Assembly: GCA_948099385.1 (NCBI GenBank)
Contig: CANUEZ040000029.1
Span: forward strand, 2,883,501 to 2,947,500
Source: Fasciola hepatica
Taxonomy: Eukaryota > Platyhelminthes > Trematoda > Plagiorchiida > Fasciolidae
DNA length: 64,000 nucleotides
Direction of reading: 5' to 3'
The position numbers were made by a program, and so were the translations under genes. The notes beneath the pieces are model-generated. The model was not told the origin of the DNA and made no database searches. It was given only the letters and a program-made list of their open reading frames with translations. Shown here piece by piece: positions 1 to 11,689 of this stretch. Position 1 is the first letter of the stretch, and every line of letters begins with the position of its first letter.

Positions 1-1800
1 CGCGGTACCAGCTACAAAAGTCGGTATACATTCCCATGTATGAGGAGGACTTTCTGAGTTAACACTGAAATGAAATTTGCAAATCGTACAATATCCCATA
101 GATTCATGGCAAAAGTTTATATTCCATATATCACCTCAGGCATTTACTTGCAGAGTTTTCTCTAACTTGAAATAGATATTAGTGGGTGAGCAAGTGTTTA
201 ACAAACCTGATGTATTCATCGCGTTTTGGAACCTAATGAGTCATGTAATACCGATGTAAAAGACAGCATGTCTGAATTGTGTGATTAAAAAAGAGAGGAG
301 GGCGTGTGAAAAAACGAAGTGGAAAACTGAAGAGATGAAAATAGGAAGGGACTGAGTGGAGCCTTGCCACGACTACGACGACGGCAACAACAACAGCTAA
401 ACCATCTTAGGATTGATTTGAGAAACTACCACAGTGATTTGTGGAATTATCACAGTTGGGAAACTGTAAGTTTAATTCGACAACCGAATGCAACGGTTGG
501 TTGTTGTATCCGTAACTTGTATTTCATTGGTCAGCTGGCCACAAGCCTCCGTGGACGGCGATTGGCCATTGTGACCGCCTGTCTTACCACACTCTTCCCG
601 TGCAGGACTGGCACAGACCTTGGCGGTGCGACTTGTCGCGCTCACGGGCGGACGTCGACCCGATGGATCAGCAGGGCCGTGTGATCTGAGCGAGAAAATC
701 AAACTGTTCTCAACCGACCGATGGATAAGGCCGTGCATTGCGTTAGATGCCTTTCGACTAGCGAGGGCATTCCGATTAGACGAAGTTATGCCACTGGTCC
801 CCGAATGACATCAGCATTCGGTTCACAAACATGATAGAGATGGAAATTTATAACCTACCTCAACTTAGGCAATAGTTTAGCACTCCTCTGTGTTGGAGAT
901 AGTAGCTGGATATGGTACACGAGGTTCTGTGGCTTGCACAGTTCCGGCTTCAGAATTCTAATTTCTATGGTCTCAACTAATCGTAAACAATCGCCTGCCT
1001 AAAATGACAAAAAACAAATGAATCAGACTGATGAAGTACACTACCCTTGGAATAGTGAGTAATGAATACCTTGGTGTTTGGTGAAACTCGGGTATGCGTA
1101 TCAGAGAAAGAATTCACCATTAGGAGAAATCACAAAGAACACCTTCTTGGCCATTTTTGCCATCGTACTTTGTCTATTTTCTCTCACATCAGTGGACAAT
1201 TGGCTCGGGATAACGGTTCCGTCACGGTGCATTTCGTTCCAAAGATAGGTTTCCTCGTCGGTCTCCATTGTTTGTTCTAATATAAATTTGCCTTATCTTA
1301 TCATTCATTTTACAACTTCGTATTTGATGAGTTTTTCACTGGTAACAGTGGTTTTATCTGTCACTGAATAATTTTCGTACATTAGTAAATTTAAGCTTGT
1401 CATAAAAAGCCTTGCAAAAACACTGAAAAACTGCCTCTTGCTTGTCGTAGATTATCATCATCCTCAAATGTCCATATTTTGCATTGTGATATAAATTGTT
1501 ATATTGTATGATAAATCGCGTCCTGGACGATTTAAACCGCTTAGTACTCGGGGATCTTGTTCGTTGTTCTTTAGCTATTAGGTTTTTTCAAATTATAATT
1601 TGGAATTGAAAGCACTCGAAATGAATAACCTTTGCTTCTTTCTGTATTTGTATTTGTATGACAGGCGTTTGGAAGCAACTTGCTCCCACTTCAGCCAAAA
1701 CGTCCTGACAACAATGGAGCAAAGTAAAATATACAACAATGGGTGGTGAAAGATATGTAAAAGTGAAAATATGACATCAACCAAATGTGGAAAGTAATTC
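1..1800. other. No recognisable gene or element
   Basis: Only short frames lie here, none resembling a known family. No tandem repeat, tRNA-like fold or transposon motif was recognised. Probably anonymous intergenic or intronic DNA. Confidence 0.5.
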
Positions 1801-1804
1801 CGTA

Positions 1805-3060
1805 TTCGTCTTATCCTTGTCGGTCAGTACCCGCACCAGAGCTTTTGGATGCGTTAATTCAGGAAGAAATGTGTCGAAATTCATATCTGGTGGATGAGAG
1901 GCAAGGACAAAGAAATAAGTGAGAGTGTATTGGATGCATCGGATTCTGTAAAATCTTGTGGGCTAGAGCTACGCAAGATTCAATACGTTGTTTGGCTATT
2001 TCAGTCAAAAGAAAATCAAGGAAGAGAGATAGAACGCGAATAATAATTATCAATCCGCGGCGAAATGCTTCGAAGTCTTGTTTCAACAGTCCTGGGGAAA
2101 ATCACGGGTGAACAAATATAATAAGACCAGGAGAACAAAGTTGGAGACAACTGGTGGTGGAGTACGAAACTGTCCGAGTTTTTTTTATTTGGAAAAATAA
2201 GTGTCGCAGTTTGCCAATACGGTACTGAATGTGAGATGTCCATCTTAAGCTGATGTCTGGGCTAACATCCAGATCCTTGGCTGAACTAAACATAGGTAAG
2301 GCTTTGGAATTCTACGTAACAAGATCTGCAAGGAAAGGCGGACGATGGAAACTGGAAACTCATCCAAGACATCCAGATGAATTCAATTTTAGACCCAAAC
2401 GTGAATAGAAAAATACTTTTCGGGATAGGATTTCATCAATTTTCCTGAAATCCAGGTAGTTAGAAATAGCTTGATAAAGGACAATGTCATCAGGCGGATT
2501 TGAATATTTCGAATGGGTAAGAAACCGGAAGATAGGTCAAAAACAGAAAAAAGGATAGTACCAAACTCGGGATTTACACTGGAATTTTTACCAAGTGGTT
2601 TAGAGATATTTTACTCGGTCTTAGTTTGCTGAGCTTGATTATGAAAATAGTTCGACAGCCAGGGAAGAACTTGCTCCGGACAATCGAAAGCTTCAGGCTT
2701 CTAAAGAAGACGAGATCGGGGTGCAGAACGGAAATCTGAAGAATAATCAGGGAACATGCAGCGGAAAGATGGCTCAGAGTCGCTTAGGTATTTAGTGATG
2801 AAATGTGCCAAGCAGGCTACAGCATCAAGGGTGGATCTTTTGGGTTTATAACCTAACTGAAAAGGGTCAGGTGGTACACTAAAGTGCATTTGAAGACGGG
2901 TGAAAACAGCCTTTTCAGTAACTGTAAGGGCGGCAAATATGAGGAAAATGTGGCGAAACTGTTTAATCCCACCAGAAATGTTGCAGCCTTTAGGAATTGG
3001 AATAACGATAACTGCACGCCACAGATCAGGAATTGAACTTTTGGATAGACTCATTTATCG
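1805..3060 (-). mobile_element. CR1-like LINE, 3' half of reverse transcriptase, broken
   Basis: Reading the minus strand from about 3054 downwards gives the fingers/palm part of a non-LTR reverse transcriptase: the VIPIPK-type motif, then FQLGYKPKRSTLDAV (the FR-G-x-ST-D-A block), then FPDYSSDFRS where FxDYSxAFD is usual. Further down, in other frames, come a DISLRWTSHI stretch like the SxDLSWxxHI thumb block (about 2230-2290) and a C-terminal block with STRYEFRHISS (about 1860-2086), typical of CR1-type C termini. The catalytic YADD box is not visible and several frameshifts and stops separate the pieces, so it is dead. Family knowledge: this enzyme performs target-primed reverse transcription. 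No 5' ORF or endonuclease is seen upstream. Confidence 0.8.
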
Positions 3061-4505
3061 CTCGAAAGTAACATTTGTAAACTCCACCTTCACCCAAAAC
3101 TAGGCGTGTGCATTTTTGGCATTGTGACTTCATGCAGAAACGGCGGGGCACCCTTATAGAAACCACACAGTTAGCAAGACAAACGCGACCGTATCACAAA
3201 GCACTGAGTACTGGCGCATCGCAACAACTCGGCATTCATCCGAACACACACATCCCCTCCATCTTTAACTCACAGACAACTTGATTCAGATATTCGTGAG
3301 ATGTTAGGCACATTACTTTTTCTCCACCATCTTGAATGAAGCGCGGTCCCGTCTTAAATCAATAACGTGACTTAACAATACCATGATAATCACCCCTTGT
3401 TTCACATATATATTCATTTGTTTCTTGCTACTAACAATTCAACTAGTAGCATGATGCTGTTCTTGGAGTTATCTTATTTGATATCCAAAGATACAAACTT
3501 GGTTTGATCAAACACATTTGACAGTTGATGGATGGAAATTTCTTAGGTTTCTCTACACTGCATTTTAGGACATCACAGTTCCTTTTGGTTTCGCATTTTC
3601 TTTCCAATTCACATCAGATTTGCGTTTCCCTCCAGCAAATTTCCCGGTGGCATAGACAAAAATAGCCGCGTTTACCACCTACACTATTGAAAAAATTAAG
3701 CATTTAATCGTTTCACATACTTAATTTCTCTCAGATCAATCAATCATTGATCATTATTGTCAAAAAATATCTCGTTGCGGTCATCGCTGTTCGAATACTG
3801 ACAGAATAATTAAACTTCCGAAACGAGTTACTTTGTTTCATATGGAAATGATTTTACTAGACCCTGATAGTGCGTTGATTGCACGTTCTCGGCGGTTATT
3901 TTTTTCGGCTTCGACCGCGTAGAGTCTTTAACACGGATTTCGCCATACCAAAAAAAAACTTTTACTGATCCTCCTCATCTTTCGTTTCTGATAGTTTTTT
4001 CAGGAATCCTAACCAATCTAATCGGAATATGTTATTCCTGGATTAAGTATGATGTAAAACACGTAACTTCTCTGTGCAAGACTTGGTAAAGCATTCTTTC
4101 TACTTCCTCTATGTACTATACGACAAAGTACAACATTTCAGAAAGGGGTCCGCGGCCATTGAAACTGTGCCAAATTCGAAAGTGACCAGTGATGGTAGGA
4201 CTTGATCTCGACTCGATAATAACCGTTCGACCACCCCCGTCAGCCTCGGACATGCATCCGAAATGAAGATCCATGTAAGTTGTAAGCCTTTTTGAACAGT
4301 ATGAATAGCTGTGGAGTGCTGATCAAAATGTCTGTAACTAATTTTTTCAGGACTCCATTGGTTCAACACTAAGCTGACGGTATCAAAGAGGACAATAGAT
4401 CAAGCAGTTTAGTTCTTATTTTATACCTTTCACCTGGATATTGGACGTCAGATATAGTGTCATCATATATACGTAAAGTGAGTCTGATTTTTAACAATAT
4501 CGGCA
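3061..4505. other. No recognisable gene
   Basis: No family-level similarity seen. Pyrimidine-rich stretches ending in CAG at about 4004 and 4350 (+) look like splice acceptors. The first is followed by only about 17 open codons before a GTAAAA-type donor at about 4052, too little to call an exon. Confidence 0.4.
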
Positions 4506-4507
4506 AA

Positions 4508-5075
4508 GCAAATGGCTTCCGTAGCCAGTTTCATACGAACCATGGCAGCATGTGCTTGCAGATTTCTGTGGTCCCTTTTTGGGCAAGTATTATACACTGG
4601 TACTTGTCGATGCAATTTCCGCTGGTCAGATGTATTTTGAACAGCGTCACCCACAGCCGAGTTCACACAGACTGCACTGCGCGAAACGTTCATTAGAGAG
4701 GTGCCTCTAGCACTTGTTACAAACAACGATGCCCATTTATCGGCTAAGTCTCTTGAAAATTGGTTGAAGGGACTTGGTTGTCTTCATTTGTATACTGCTC
4801 CCAACCACCCTCAATCTAGTAAACTTGCTGAGAACTTTGTTCGTACTCTTAAAAATGCTATACATTCTATCAATCCCTAGTCCTTTGTTGAACTAGACCA
4901 AGCAGTTGGTAATTTCTTGATGCAATACCGAAATGCTTAACATAGTACCACTGGTAAGAGTCCAGCGTAGTTGTTCCAATCTCGTTGTTTGAGAACCAGT
5001 TTTGAACTTGTTTCTTCTGCTGATATAAGTTTTTTTTTCAGAGAGAATGGTTCGCGGCCATCCGGTGGCATAATC
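4508..5075 (+). mobile_element. Ty3/gypsy integrase remnant (copy A)
   Basis: Translating across frames gives an integrase catalytic core: LADFCGPFLGKYYTLVLVDA (first catalytic Asp region) at about 4559-4615, then PTAEFTQTAL, then VPLALVTNNDAHLSAKSLEN, where the family has a D-N-G triad around the second Asp. It continues with an APNHPQSSKLAENFVRTLKN block, LMQYRNA, STTGKSPA and LFQSR. A frameshift near 4633, an altered second catalytic site (NND) and in-frame stops near 4878 and 4938 make it inactive. About 310 bases are nearly identical to copy B at 50202-50490, including the lesions. The 3' side stops where an LTR-like repeat starts at 5089. No gag, protease or RT was found next to it. Confidence 0.85.
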
Positions 5076-5088
5076 GTAATAATTGTAA

Positions 5089-5373
5089 TGAACTGAACTG
5101 ACGGGACGTACTGAAATTGCCCCCATCCAGAACTAGGCGAATGAAAGTACCTAGAAGACCAAGGCTGCGAAATAGCACTTTAGTTGTATTGCAGAACTGG
5201 TTTGTATAAATGTTAAGTTAGAGAATGTAATTGGCAGACTCGAAGATGACCAATCACAGGGCGCTTTTGTCGGGCTTTTCCGCAACGATCCTGATTGGTT
5301 GAGGCTCATCCGCGTACTTGGCTACGAAGCTGAACCTGGCCGTATCACGTGTGACAGCTGCTGAATCACCACG
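5089..5373 (-). repeat. LTR-like dispersed repeat, copy 1 of 5
   Basis: Read on the minus strand it begins GTGGTGATTCAGCAGCTGTC and ends CAGTTCAGTTCA. Along it lie CCAATCAGG, an inverted CCAAT (GTGATTGGTC), a TATA-like TTTATACAAA and the family core ACCAGTTCTGCAATACA. The same order occurs in four other copies here. The TG...CA ends and the CCAAT/TATA layout suggest a solo LTR or a non-autonomous element with a pol II promoter; no protein is encoded. It interrupts gypsy copy A: the intact counterpart in copy B continues past this point. Confidence 0.7.
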
Positions 5374-5804
5374 ATTAAGTACCTCGGCACGACTCAGAAA
5401 CGTGCCCACTGAATTTGAGAGACACACACGAAAGTTATCGGTATTTGATCAGTTCTGCTCAAATCTGATGGGAATATTGCAAGAACGATGCTGAGATTGG
5501 ACGAGGAGTATTCGGTACACCAAGCAAGTCAGTAAATCAAACATTGGCTATGAAGGTTTGGATGTATGTCCATCCCCTCGGATATGCTTTCTTGGAGTAC
5601 CATTTCACCTCAATTCAGTTCAAACAGCTGTTAATTGTACGCTGGACTCGGCGGTTGCGGTCGTTATCCACCATCAGAACCTTAATCGGAGATAATCGAA
5701 AATAAACCAACTGTATGATAAGGGTAAAAATAGATCAACAAGTGGTACCATAAAGTTGATAAACAAAACTTGTGTATACAAGATCGTCACTTGTTTTGAC
5801 ATCT

Positions 5805-5902
5805 AGCCATGTTCTCTAAGGTATCCGACCACTCTTGGACCCCACTCAGGAAGCCTACATTGCCCTACTTGGCCAACTGCTCTGGCCAGTCTTTTCATAC
5901 CT
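5805..5902 (+). repeat. Short dispersed repeat, copy 1 of 3
   Basis: A block of about 95 bases containing CCCCACTCAGGAAGCCTACA, CCCTACTTGGCC and ending CTTTTCATACC. It aligns by eye with 8257-8348 and 32744-32837 on the same strand. No coding capacity; frames over it differ between copies. Possibly part of a larger non-autonomous element. Confidence 0.6.
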
Positions 5903-6031
5903 TTCGTCTACCTCAAGAACTGGGCATCCTTACTTATCTTCATCCCATTGTCCTCTTCAGTGGACGTTGCTCGCTGAGGAATCCCACTCAGGGACATGTG
6001 CAAGACATGGCCCAACCAGAAGCTCTTCGGT

Positions 6032-6112
6032 GTGGCCTCGCAGCTCAGCTGGAAGAGCACTCGCGGTACTAAAGTGAGGGTGGCAGCCAGGCGTAGCTAC
6101 GAATCCCGCCGG
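6032..6112 (+). repeat. tRNA-like sequence (pseudo-tRNA or SINE head)
   Basis: Contains a good A-box with a perfect D-stem (GCTC/GAGC around AGCTGGAA), a possible 5-bp anticodon stem (CTCGC/GTGAG) and a degenerate B-box (CTACGAATCCC). No acceptor stem closes and the variable region is long, so this is a tRNA relic rather than a working gene. It lies 130 bases after the short repeat at 5805. Confidence 0.45.
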
Positions 6113-6299
6113 TGTCAACGATTTTAAGATTTGGATCATTTCAAAAATTTGTCAATCCTGCCAAATTAGAAAACAGAAGTTAGGAACATTTACGTTCAGA
6201 TAAACGATCCGTGGTAGTAGCAATGGACAAGTCGTACTGATAGATGAGACGAAAATCAGGCTCCACTCCCCTCCATACAACCATAGAAAGCTAGACAGA

Positions 6300-7742
6300 A
6301 TGATCTACATTGAACTTAACACGTTATTAAAAGCAAATCTCTTATCGGAATTGATGGCTAACTCTCGCAACCGAAAAGGACCCAAATACCACAAATGTAT
6401 GGTTTTGCTGAAACTGCATAAAGTGATTAATCCAATGCGACCTATCAATTCACCTTGGTATGCTTCAGCGAAATGGTTATTTCAATTATTGACATCAGTT
6501 AGAGACAAGATTGCAAAGCATGACGTGAAAGACACCCTCGAGAGGTGCCCGAGCCCCGGGATCGGAACATAAGGAACGGAGCTGTTTTCACGATAGGTAT
6601 GAATTCCCTATTCATTAATACTCAACTTCATGAGACTATTCAGATAATTTGTCAAACTAATGAGGAAAAAAGTTGAATGTTTGATTATCTGCTGATGAAT
6701 AAGCGCGGATTCGACTCCTTGCAAATCTAAAGTGCGGTTCTCTTTCCTCAACGAGGGATTTTGGCAAGTAGATGGGTTGGCTACAGGAATTCCCCTTGGA
6801 CCTATCCTGGTAGGTATTTTTGTTGATCACCTGGGACGTAAATTACAATGGGATATCTCAAGACTTGATCTCTACTGCCGCTAAGTTGATGATATATTCG
6901 TCATCGGCGACTACAGCACCTATACCGATGTTATTTGATCGCTTTAATAGCTCCGACCCCGACATCAGACGGACTCATCACATCTCCTTTCTCGCAGACC
7001 GGACGGATCGATTAGGAGATCAGTCTACCGGAAAAACACGTGGATTGAACGATACCTAAAATTCACGAGCTTCGTACCTATTAGATATAAGATCGGTCTC
7101 ATTCGAAAGATGTTTCACAGGGCACGGGAAACATGCACAGAAGACACACTAGCTGATGAGTATGAAAAACTAACCACAACCCCATCGTCCAATAACTATC
7201 CAATGCAGCTTATTCTGAAGCACTCTGTAGAAAAGCCATCAATTTCGAAGCCGCAAAGTGCACAAAAGTTGAAGGTTTTCCTAAAACTACCACTCCAAGG
7301 TGATGACGTCAGTCAACTAATATGTAAGCGTTTGGATTCGGTCATCAGGTGCACTTTCCATACAAACTATCCGGTTATCGTCTTCACAATGTCATGGATA
7401 CCAACACCGTTCGTGAAAGAGCCGCTTCTCCGTGTACCAAATCAAACTGTGTATATCATTTCACTTGTGGATTTTCAGCCATCTGCATATGCAGAACAGA
7501 GAGACAATTGCGTCGCAGAATAAATAAGCATATTCTGGTGTGGCTTCAAAAATCCATGAGTAGTTAGATCACAGGGTGAAGTCATTAGCAAAACCAAAAA
7601 TAATCAGATCACATCTGATCGAGCACAAATACTGTCATTCCAAGCAACTTGTTTAAAGTCACACAAACACGAGATTGCTCAGATATGCTGAGGCTCCAGT
7701 CATTCACAATTATAAACCCGAACTGTGTAATCAGCGTGAATA
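6300..7742 (+). mobile_element. Penelope-like element, RT plus GIY-YIG endonuclease, broken
   Basis: At about 6360-6520 the frame reads CMVLLKLHKVINPMRPINSP then SAKWL, the Penelope RT block seen as YGLPKxHK...RPIxS...AKWL. About 6755-6830 gives DGLATGIPLGPILVGIFVD, the G-x-P-x-GP palm block, followed near 6870 by LYCR-stop-VDDIFVIGD, where a stop codon replaces the Tyr of the YVDD catalytic box. From 7055 comes WIERYLKFTSFVPIRYK and FHRAR, family hallmarks of the RT-EN linker. A +1 change of frame at about 7440 leads into SNCVYHFTCGFSAICICRTE, the GIY-YIG endonuclease with the YIG part decayed. RSHLIEHKY and RLLRYAEAP...HNYKPELCNQ end the protein near 7742. Stops and frame changes make it inactive. 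Confidence 0.85.
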
Positions 7743-7904
7743 GCTTGTGATTTTGACCCTAGCCTGGTGACCGGGCGTTTAATCCCTCTCCCATCTTGTT
7801 CGCTCGCACCACTTATCATTCACTTCAATCTAGACTCAGTTTCATTGGTTATCTTACGGACTACAGGGTGTACCAAGATAAAACACGAAAGGTAAACCTA
7901 TCTC

Positions 7905-7906
<2 letters not shown>

Positions 7907-7940
<34 letters not shown>
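7907..7940. repeat. (CA)17 microsatellite
   Basis: Uninterrupted CA dinucleotide tract just downstream of the Penelope-like element. Confidence 0.98.
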
Positions 7941-7947
<7 letters not shown>

Positions 7948-8256
7948 GGACGCTGGCTTCGCTCTCTGGTCTTATGCACTTAACTGTGATGAAACTCGTG
8001 ACTCAGCCATCAGGTGCAAAACTGACGAAGGCCCAATTAAATCAGTTCAATTCAGCTCTTTCAACGATTAAACTAGCACTTCAGTGCTCTGGTTTCGGTT
8101 GCTAACTCCCGACATCGATGAGTCAAGGGTGAAAAGAATAGAAGCATAAAAGAAGAAGCGGAATGTAAAGTACGAAGTGGAAATCATGAAGACAAATAAA
8201 GAATCCGAATGTAACTGCACCTCTGGCATCGACAGCTGGCCATATCATTAAATATT

Positions 8257-8348
8257 TCCAACCATGTGGTAGGTGGCTCTCGTCGACCCCAATCCAGAAG
8301 CCTAACACGTCCTACTTGGCTAAGTCCACTGGTCAAGGTTTTCATACC
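8257..8348 (+). repeat. Short dispersed repeat, copy 2 of 3
   Basis: Matches 5805-5902 and 32744-32837: CCCCAATCCAGAAGCCTAACA, CCTACTTGGC, and the shared end TTTTCATACC. Confidence 0.6.
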
Positions 8349-8349
8349 A

Positions 8350-9435
8350 TGCTGCCATGTCGTGGACTGACCACCTCAATCTACCTTCCAATCACTACCT
8401 GTCTCGGAGAGCAGCCACCGTAACCCCTTTTAAATTCAGTACTTGTTCCAGTGGCTGAACTCTGGTTCCCAGCACCCTATACCTAGCTTCCGCATTACTT
8501 ATACGGTGCTCCCACCATATTCGAGCCATGCTACGCAGACATCGATGTCCGAACACCGACAGTATTCTTCTATTTTCTACTTTTAAAGGTCTCTACCTAT
8601 CCACCTATCAGGCATTATTGCGTCTCCTGCTTAGGGAAACCATCTTGCGTAGCTCTTTGGATCATGGAGGCACACAAGTCATCACACCACGCTAAGGCGC
8701 ACTCTGGTCGTAGTGGCACAGTTAAATCTGGAAAGCCGGAGGGATTTGAGGTTTCGTCCGGTCTCACATTTGATGGTCTCAATGTTCACTTGATCGGGTA
8801 TACGAACTAGGCTGAACTGGGTTCACTAAGATCATTCATTGCCTCACGAATGGACTGATCTCGGTACAAACGGGGTGACCAACTTCGTGTGAAGACATTA
8901 CCTTTTTGACTAACCAGTTTTCCATCTTCATGGCGGATTTCTTCGCAAAAAACAAGTCCGTTGGGCATGAAATAATCCACGGGTTGTGGAGTCGACTAAA
9001 AAGTGTGGCCTACACACTGTAGCCGTGAATATTGGAGAAGCTTGAGGAAGACATTCAGATAGCCTCAGGACATATTCCAATGCAGGGTACCGAGAATACT
9101 CATGCAAAACTTATCAAAAAGGTTCACGAATATCTGAGCTTTTATAAAAAGACTTTCGAACATTTATTTTGAATTCTTATGGATGTTTCTCTTCATTAGT
9201 AAAATATAAGTGCTTGTCAAGCTGATTTTACATCATTCATTGTCTGACAGTGGTAAAAATCAGAGGTAATTTCAAGAAGCTATCTACCATCATTCGTTAG
9301 CACCTCGTTTTTACCGAGACCAATGCACTTATGGAACCGGGAATGGTCGTGGTGAACACAGTCCAGCTTAGATCGTTTGCCTGGTAGAGTGAAAACTGAG
9401 ATCATCATGTGTGAGACCTGACAAAACCCTCAAGT
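8350..9435. other. No recognisable gene
   Basis: No open frame of note and no motif recognised. Confidence 0.4.
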
Positions 9436-9439
9436 TATT

Positions 9440-9650
9440 CCGGTGTCCCAGATTCAACCGGGCCTTCATCAGTATACACATGGTGACGTAACGCCGCCCG
9501 AACCGTGGGTTTCATTATCGAGTCTGTGTGCGTGACAAGCATGCAAAGTTAGCGTCTGCGTGTATTTGAGCTGGGGGCAAGAAATTTCAGATTTTTTTCA
9601 CTATCGACCTCTAACCGTTTCCTTGATCTTGGTACACTCTGTACATAAAA
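9440..9650. repeat. Dispersed repeat shared with 60.6 kb, copy 1
   Basis: About 210 bases align by eye with 60640-60850: shared blocks include GTGGGTTTCATTA, GTGACGTAAC and the terminal TCTTGGTACACTCTGTACAT (other copy TCTTGGTGCACCCTGTACAT). Read on the minus strand the edge is TGTACAGRGTG, resembling a Tc1/mariner-type terminal repeat, but it also lies directly beyond the C-terminal end of an RTE element read on the same minus strand, so it could be RTE 3' UTR. Confidence 0.55.
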
Positions 9651-9689
9651 ATCACATTGACTTCAGTACGCAATATGTACAAATGCAAC

Positions 9690-11060
9690 GAAGTGATCCA
9701 GGATACACTGTGCAAATCTGTTTATAATTTCTGTTTCCAAACTTGTCAGGAAATCATTGTTTCCAAAATCTGTCAAACCCCGATTCATAACCAACCACCT
9801 GCGTCTGGTGGGTCTACCTGTTTCATCTAATGCTTCGGTTTGTGTCATTGATTCTGTGTCGAAACTCGGCATTGCGCATAAGCTGTTTCCATCACATATG
9901 AGTAGAACCATAAAGAAATTGGTGTTCGAATACTTTTAACCTTTGAGTATCCTCCATTCGCACTGGACACATTTCTGAGTCATACGAAAATGACAGATCT
10001 AACAATTATTGCGTACACTCGACTCCTGACAGACGAAGCGATGTCACGTCAACGCCGTAGCTGAATGATGTTGGATAAATTCAAACACGCTTCTTGTCTG
10101 TATGGCAATACTTCATCCGATGTGTAACACTCGCGTGAAATGCAGCTGCCTTGATAGCGGAATTTGTCCACCTGGTTTACTGTTTCTCCGGAAACCGTGC
10201 AGTTTGGTGTTGGATCAACCCAGTCCTGCAACAAGCGTCTTGAACTTTGAAAGTAAAAAACGCATACCGAACACTGTTACACAGTTGTTCAAACTGTCCG
10301 AAAAAACCTGTAAATTATCTGGATCTTCACTTCGAAGGAGAACATTGTCCGCATACACAGTGTCTCACACTTTTCCACCAGGGGAAATTTCGAGACCGCA
10401 AGCTTCACACCAAAAAACTTCAGGCTCTAGGATTTAATTACGACGTTGAACAGAAAGGAGACGAGATGACTCTGACGTACACGACTTCTTGCGGTGAACT
10501 GGAGTGCGATTCATCGTAAGCCCAAATGCGGCTTCGGCTATTCACGTAGGGACTTTTTAGAATGCTGTCTTCTCCACGCATCCCAAAATCACGCATTTTA
10601 TTCACAAAACATACTCATCTGTTCTTAGGGTTATCAAGCCGATATAAGTCCTTCTGGTTAAATTTACTTTGTAGAATGGTTAAAAGACATTTTTAGCAAA
10701 CTCCGCTTCAGAAATGATACTGCTTGTGACTACCAGCTTTTGCCCATCTCACTCCCTGAATGCAATACCTCTCAGCAAGAAACAGTTTGCGCGATCTTGA
10801 CTAGTGCTTTTTTACTGGGGGGGGGGGCATTATTGTAGTTGAATTTCTCTGGTACTTCCTTCTGCAAAAAATCAACACCATAGAACCCTTTGATAAACTG
10901 AGCTGAACGTAGCTTTTAGATAAAGATAGAGATGGTGGGCCTACATAAGACGTGCCTATGTTCCAAAGTTTGTCGACGAGTGAAGATGTGACCAATATAC
11001 GCTCGACTATTTCTAAAACCAGGTTAAATCTCTTGCGAGCACTGTTCACCCACGGTAGAT
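9690..11060 (-). mobile_element. RTE-type LINE reverse transcriptase, middle and C-terminal part (copy B)
   Basis: Minus-strand frames give, in order: a decayed block like TLxHILEHRHxxRRPTxxVFxDLKxAFDS (about 11040-10870), SRVRQSHLVSFLFNVV (about 10490-10440, the GVRQGCPLSPxLFN block), VYADNVLLRSEDPDNLQVFF (about 10360-10300, YADD changed to YADN), MLQDWVDPTPN, then VDKFRYQGSCIS and SDEV (10234-10080), and FSYDSEMCPVRMEDTQRLKV (about 10010-9950; family SETWPL...L). Family: RTE/BovB elements with an AP endonuclease and RT. Loss of one catalytic Asp plus stops and frameshifts mean it is dead. Its upstream half is missing; a separate RTE piece lies at 11690-12465. Confidence 0.85.
10817..10827 (+). 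repeat. G11 homopolymer
   Basis: Eleven consecutive G inside RTE copy B, breaking its frame. Confidence 0.95.
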
Positions 11061-11430
11061 AGGTAGTGGATAGTAATACCAGCGCACAGTTTAGATGTGA
11101 CGATAACCAGACTTATTTCCCTTAGGTTTTCATAGAACCTACAACCTTTAACTAAAAATTAGCCTGTTTTAACTGCCAGCGACATTACTTTGTGTTGTTT
11201 TATTACATCCTCAAAAGCTTGTACATAACGATTGCGCAGAGTACAATTCTGAATTACGTTCCAGCTCAACCGGTGTTCTCATTCTTTTAATGCGCTTAGT
11301 TCGGGTCGGAGCGTTTAATACTTTCGTTGTGATAGCACTAGTTTTCCAGCGCGAGTACCGATTACAACATCTGGCGTCGCGGTCAGTTCTCTCCATGGAT
11401 GTCTGTAATTTGGAGGCTTTGGATGTTCAC
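11061..11430. other. Anonymous spacer between two RTE pieces
   Basis: No convincing RTE residue pattern; no repeat recognised. Confidence 0.4.
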
Positions 11431-11432
11431 AG

Positions 11433-11505
11433 TAGTGCCCGAGAGGTTAAGGATTACATCGCGCGCTTCTAAGTATGGTGTTCGACTCGTAAATCCTTGG
11501 ATTCT
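11433..11505 (+). repeat. tRNA-Ser/Leu-like short repeat
   Basis: TGCCCGAGAGGTTAAGG matches the A-box and D-arm of class II tRNAs and GGTGTTCGACTCGTAAATCC is a recognisable B-box 38 bases later. No acceptor stem pairs, so it is a tRNA-derived SINE head or pseudo-tRNA rather than a functional tRNA. It lies between RTE copies A and B. Confidence 0.5.
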
Positions 11506-11689
11506 GAGTAGGAAGTTGCGCGTTTCTTGAAAGTCCCTGAAAAGGATGCATATTTCTTCTTGAAGAATCTGGCCTTTTCGAGTTCCCCAGTTTCTTTGCC
11601 TTACGAACCCTTTAAGGTGTTTTTTCTGCGGCATTTTCAACGGATGAATTTCGAAGCTTCGGCTGTTTGCGTGCAAGCCTTGGAAAAGA

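Noticed and set aside
7796..8071. 91-codon frame with a His/Thr repeat
   Set aside because: The repeat is the translated (CA)n microsatellite.
6032..11505. Functional tRNA genes at 6032 and 11433
   Set aside because: A- and B-boxes are present but no acceptor stems form and loop sizes are wrong; kept only as tRNA-derived repeats.
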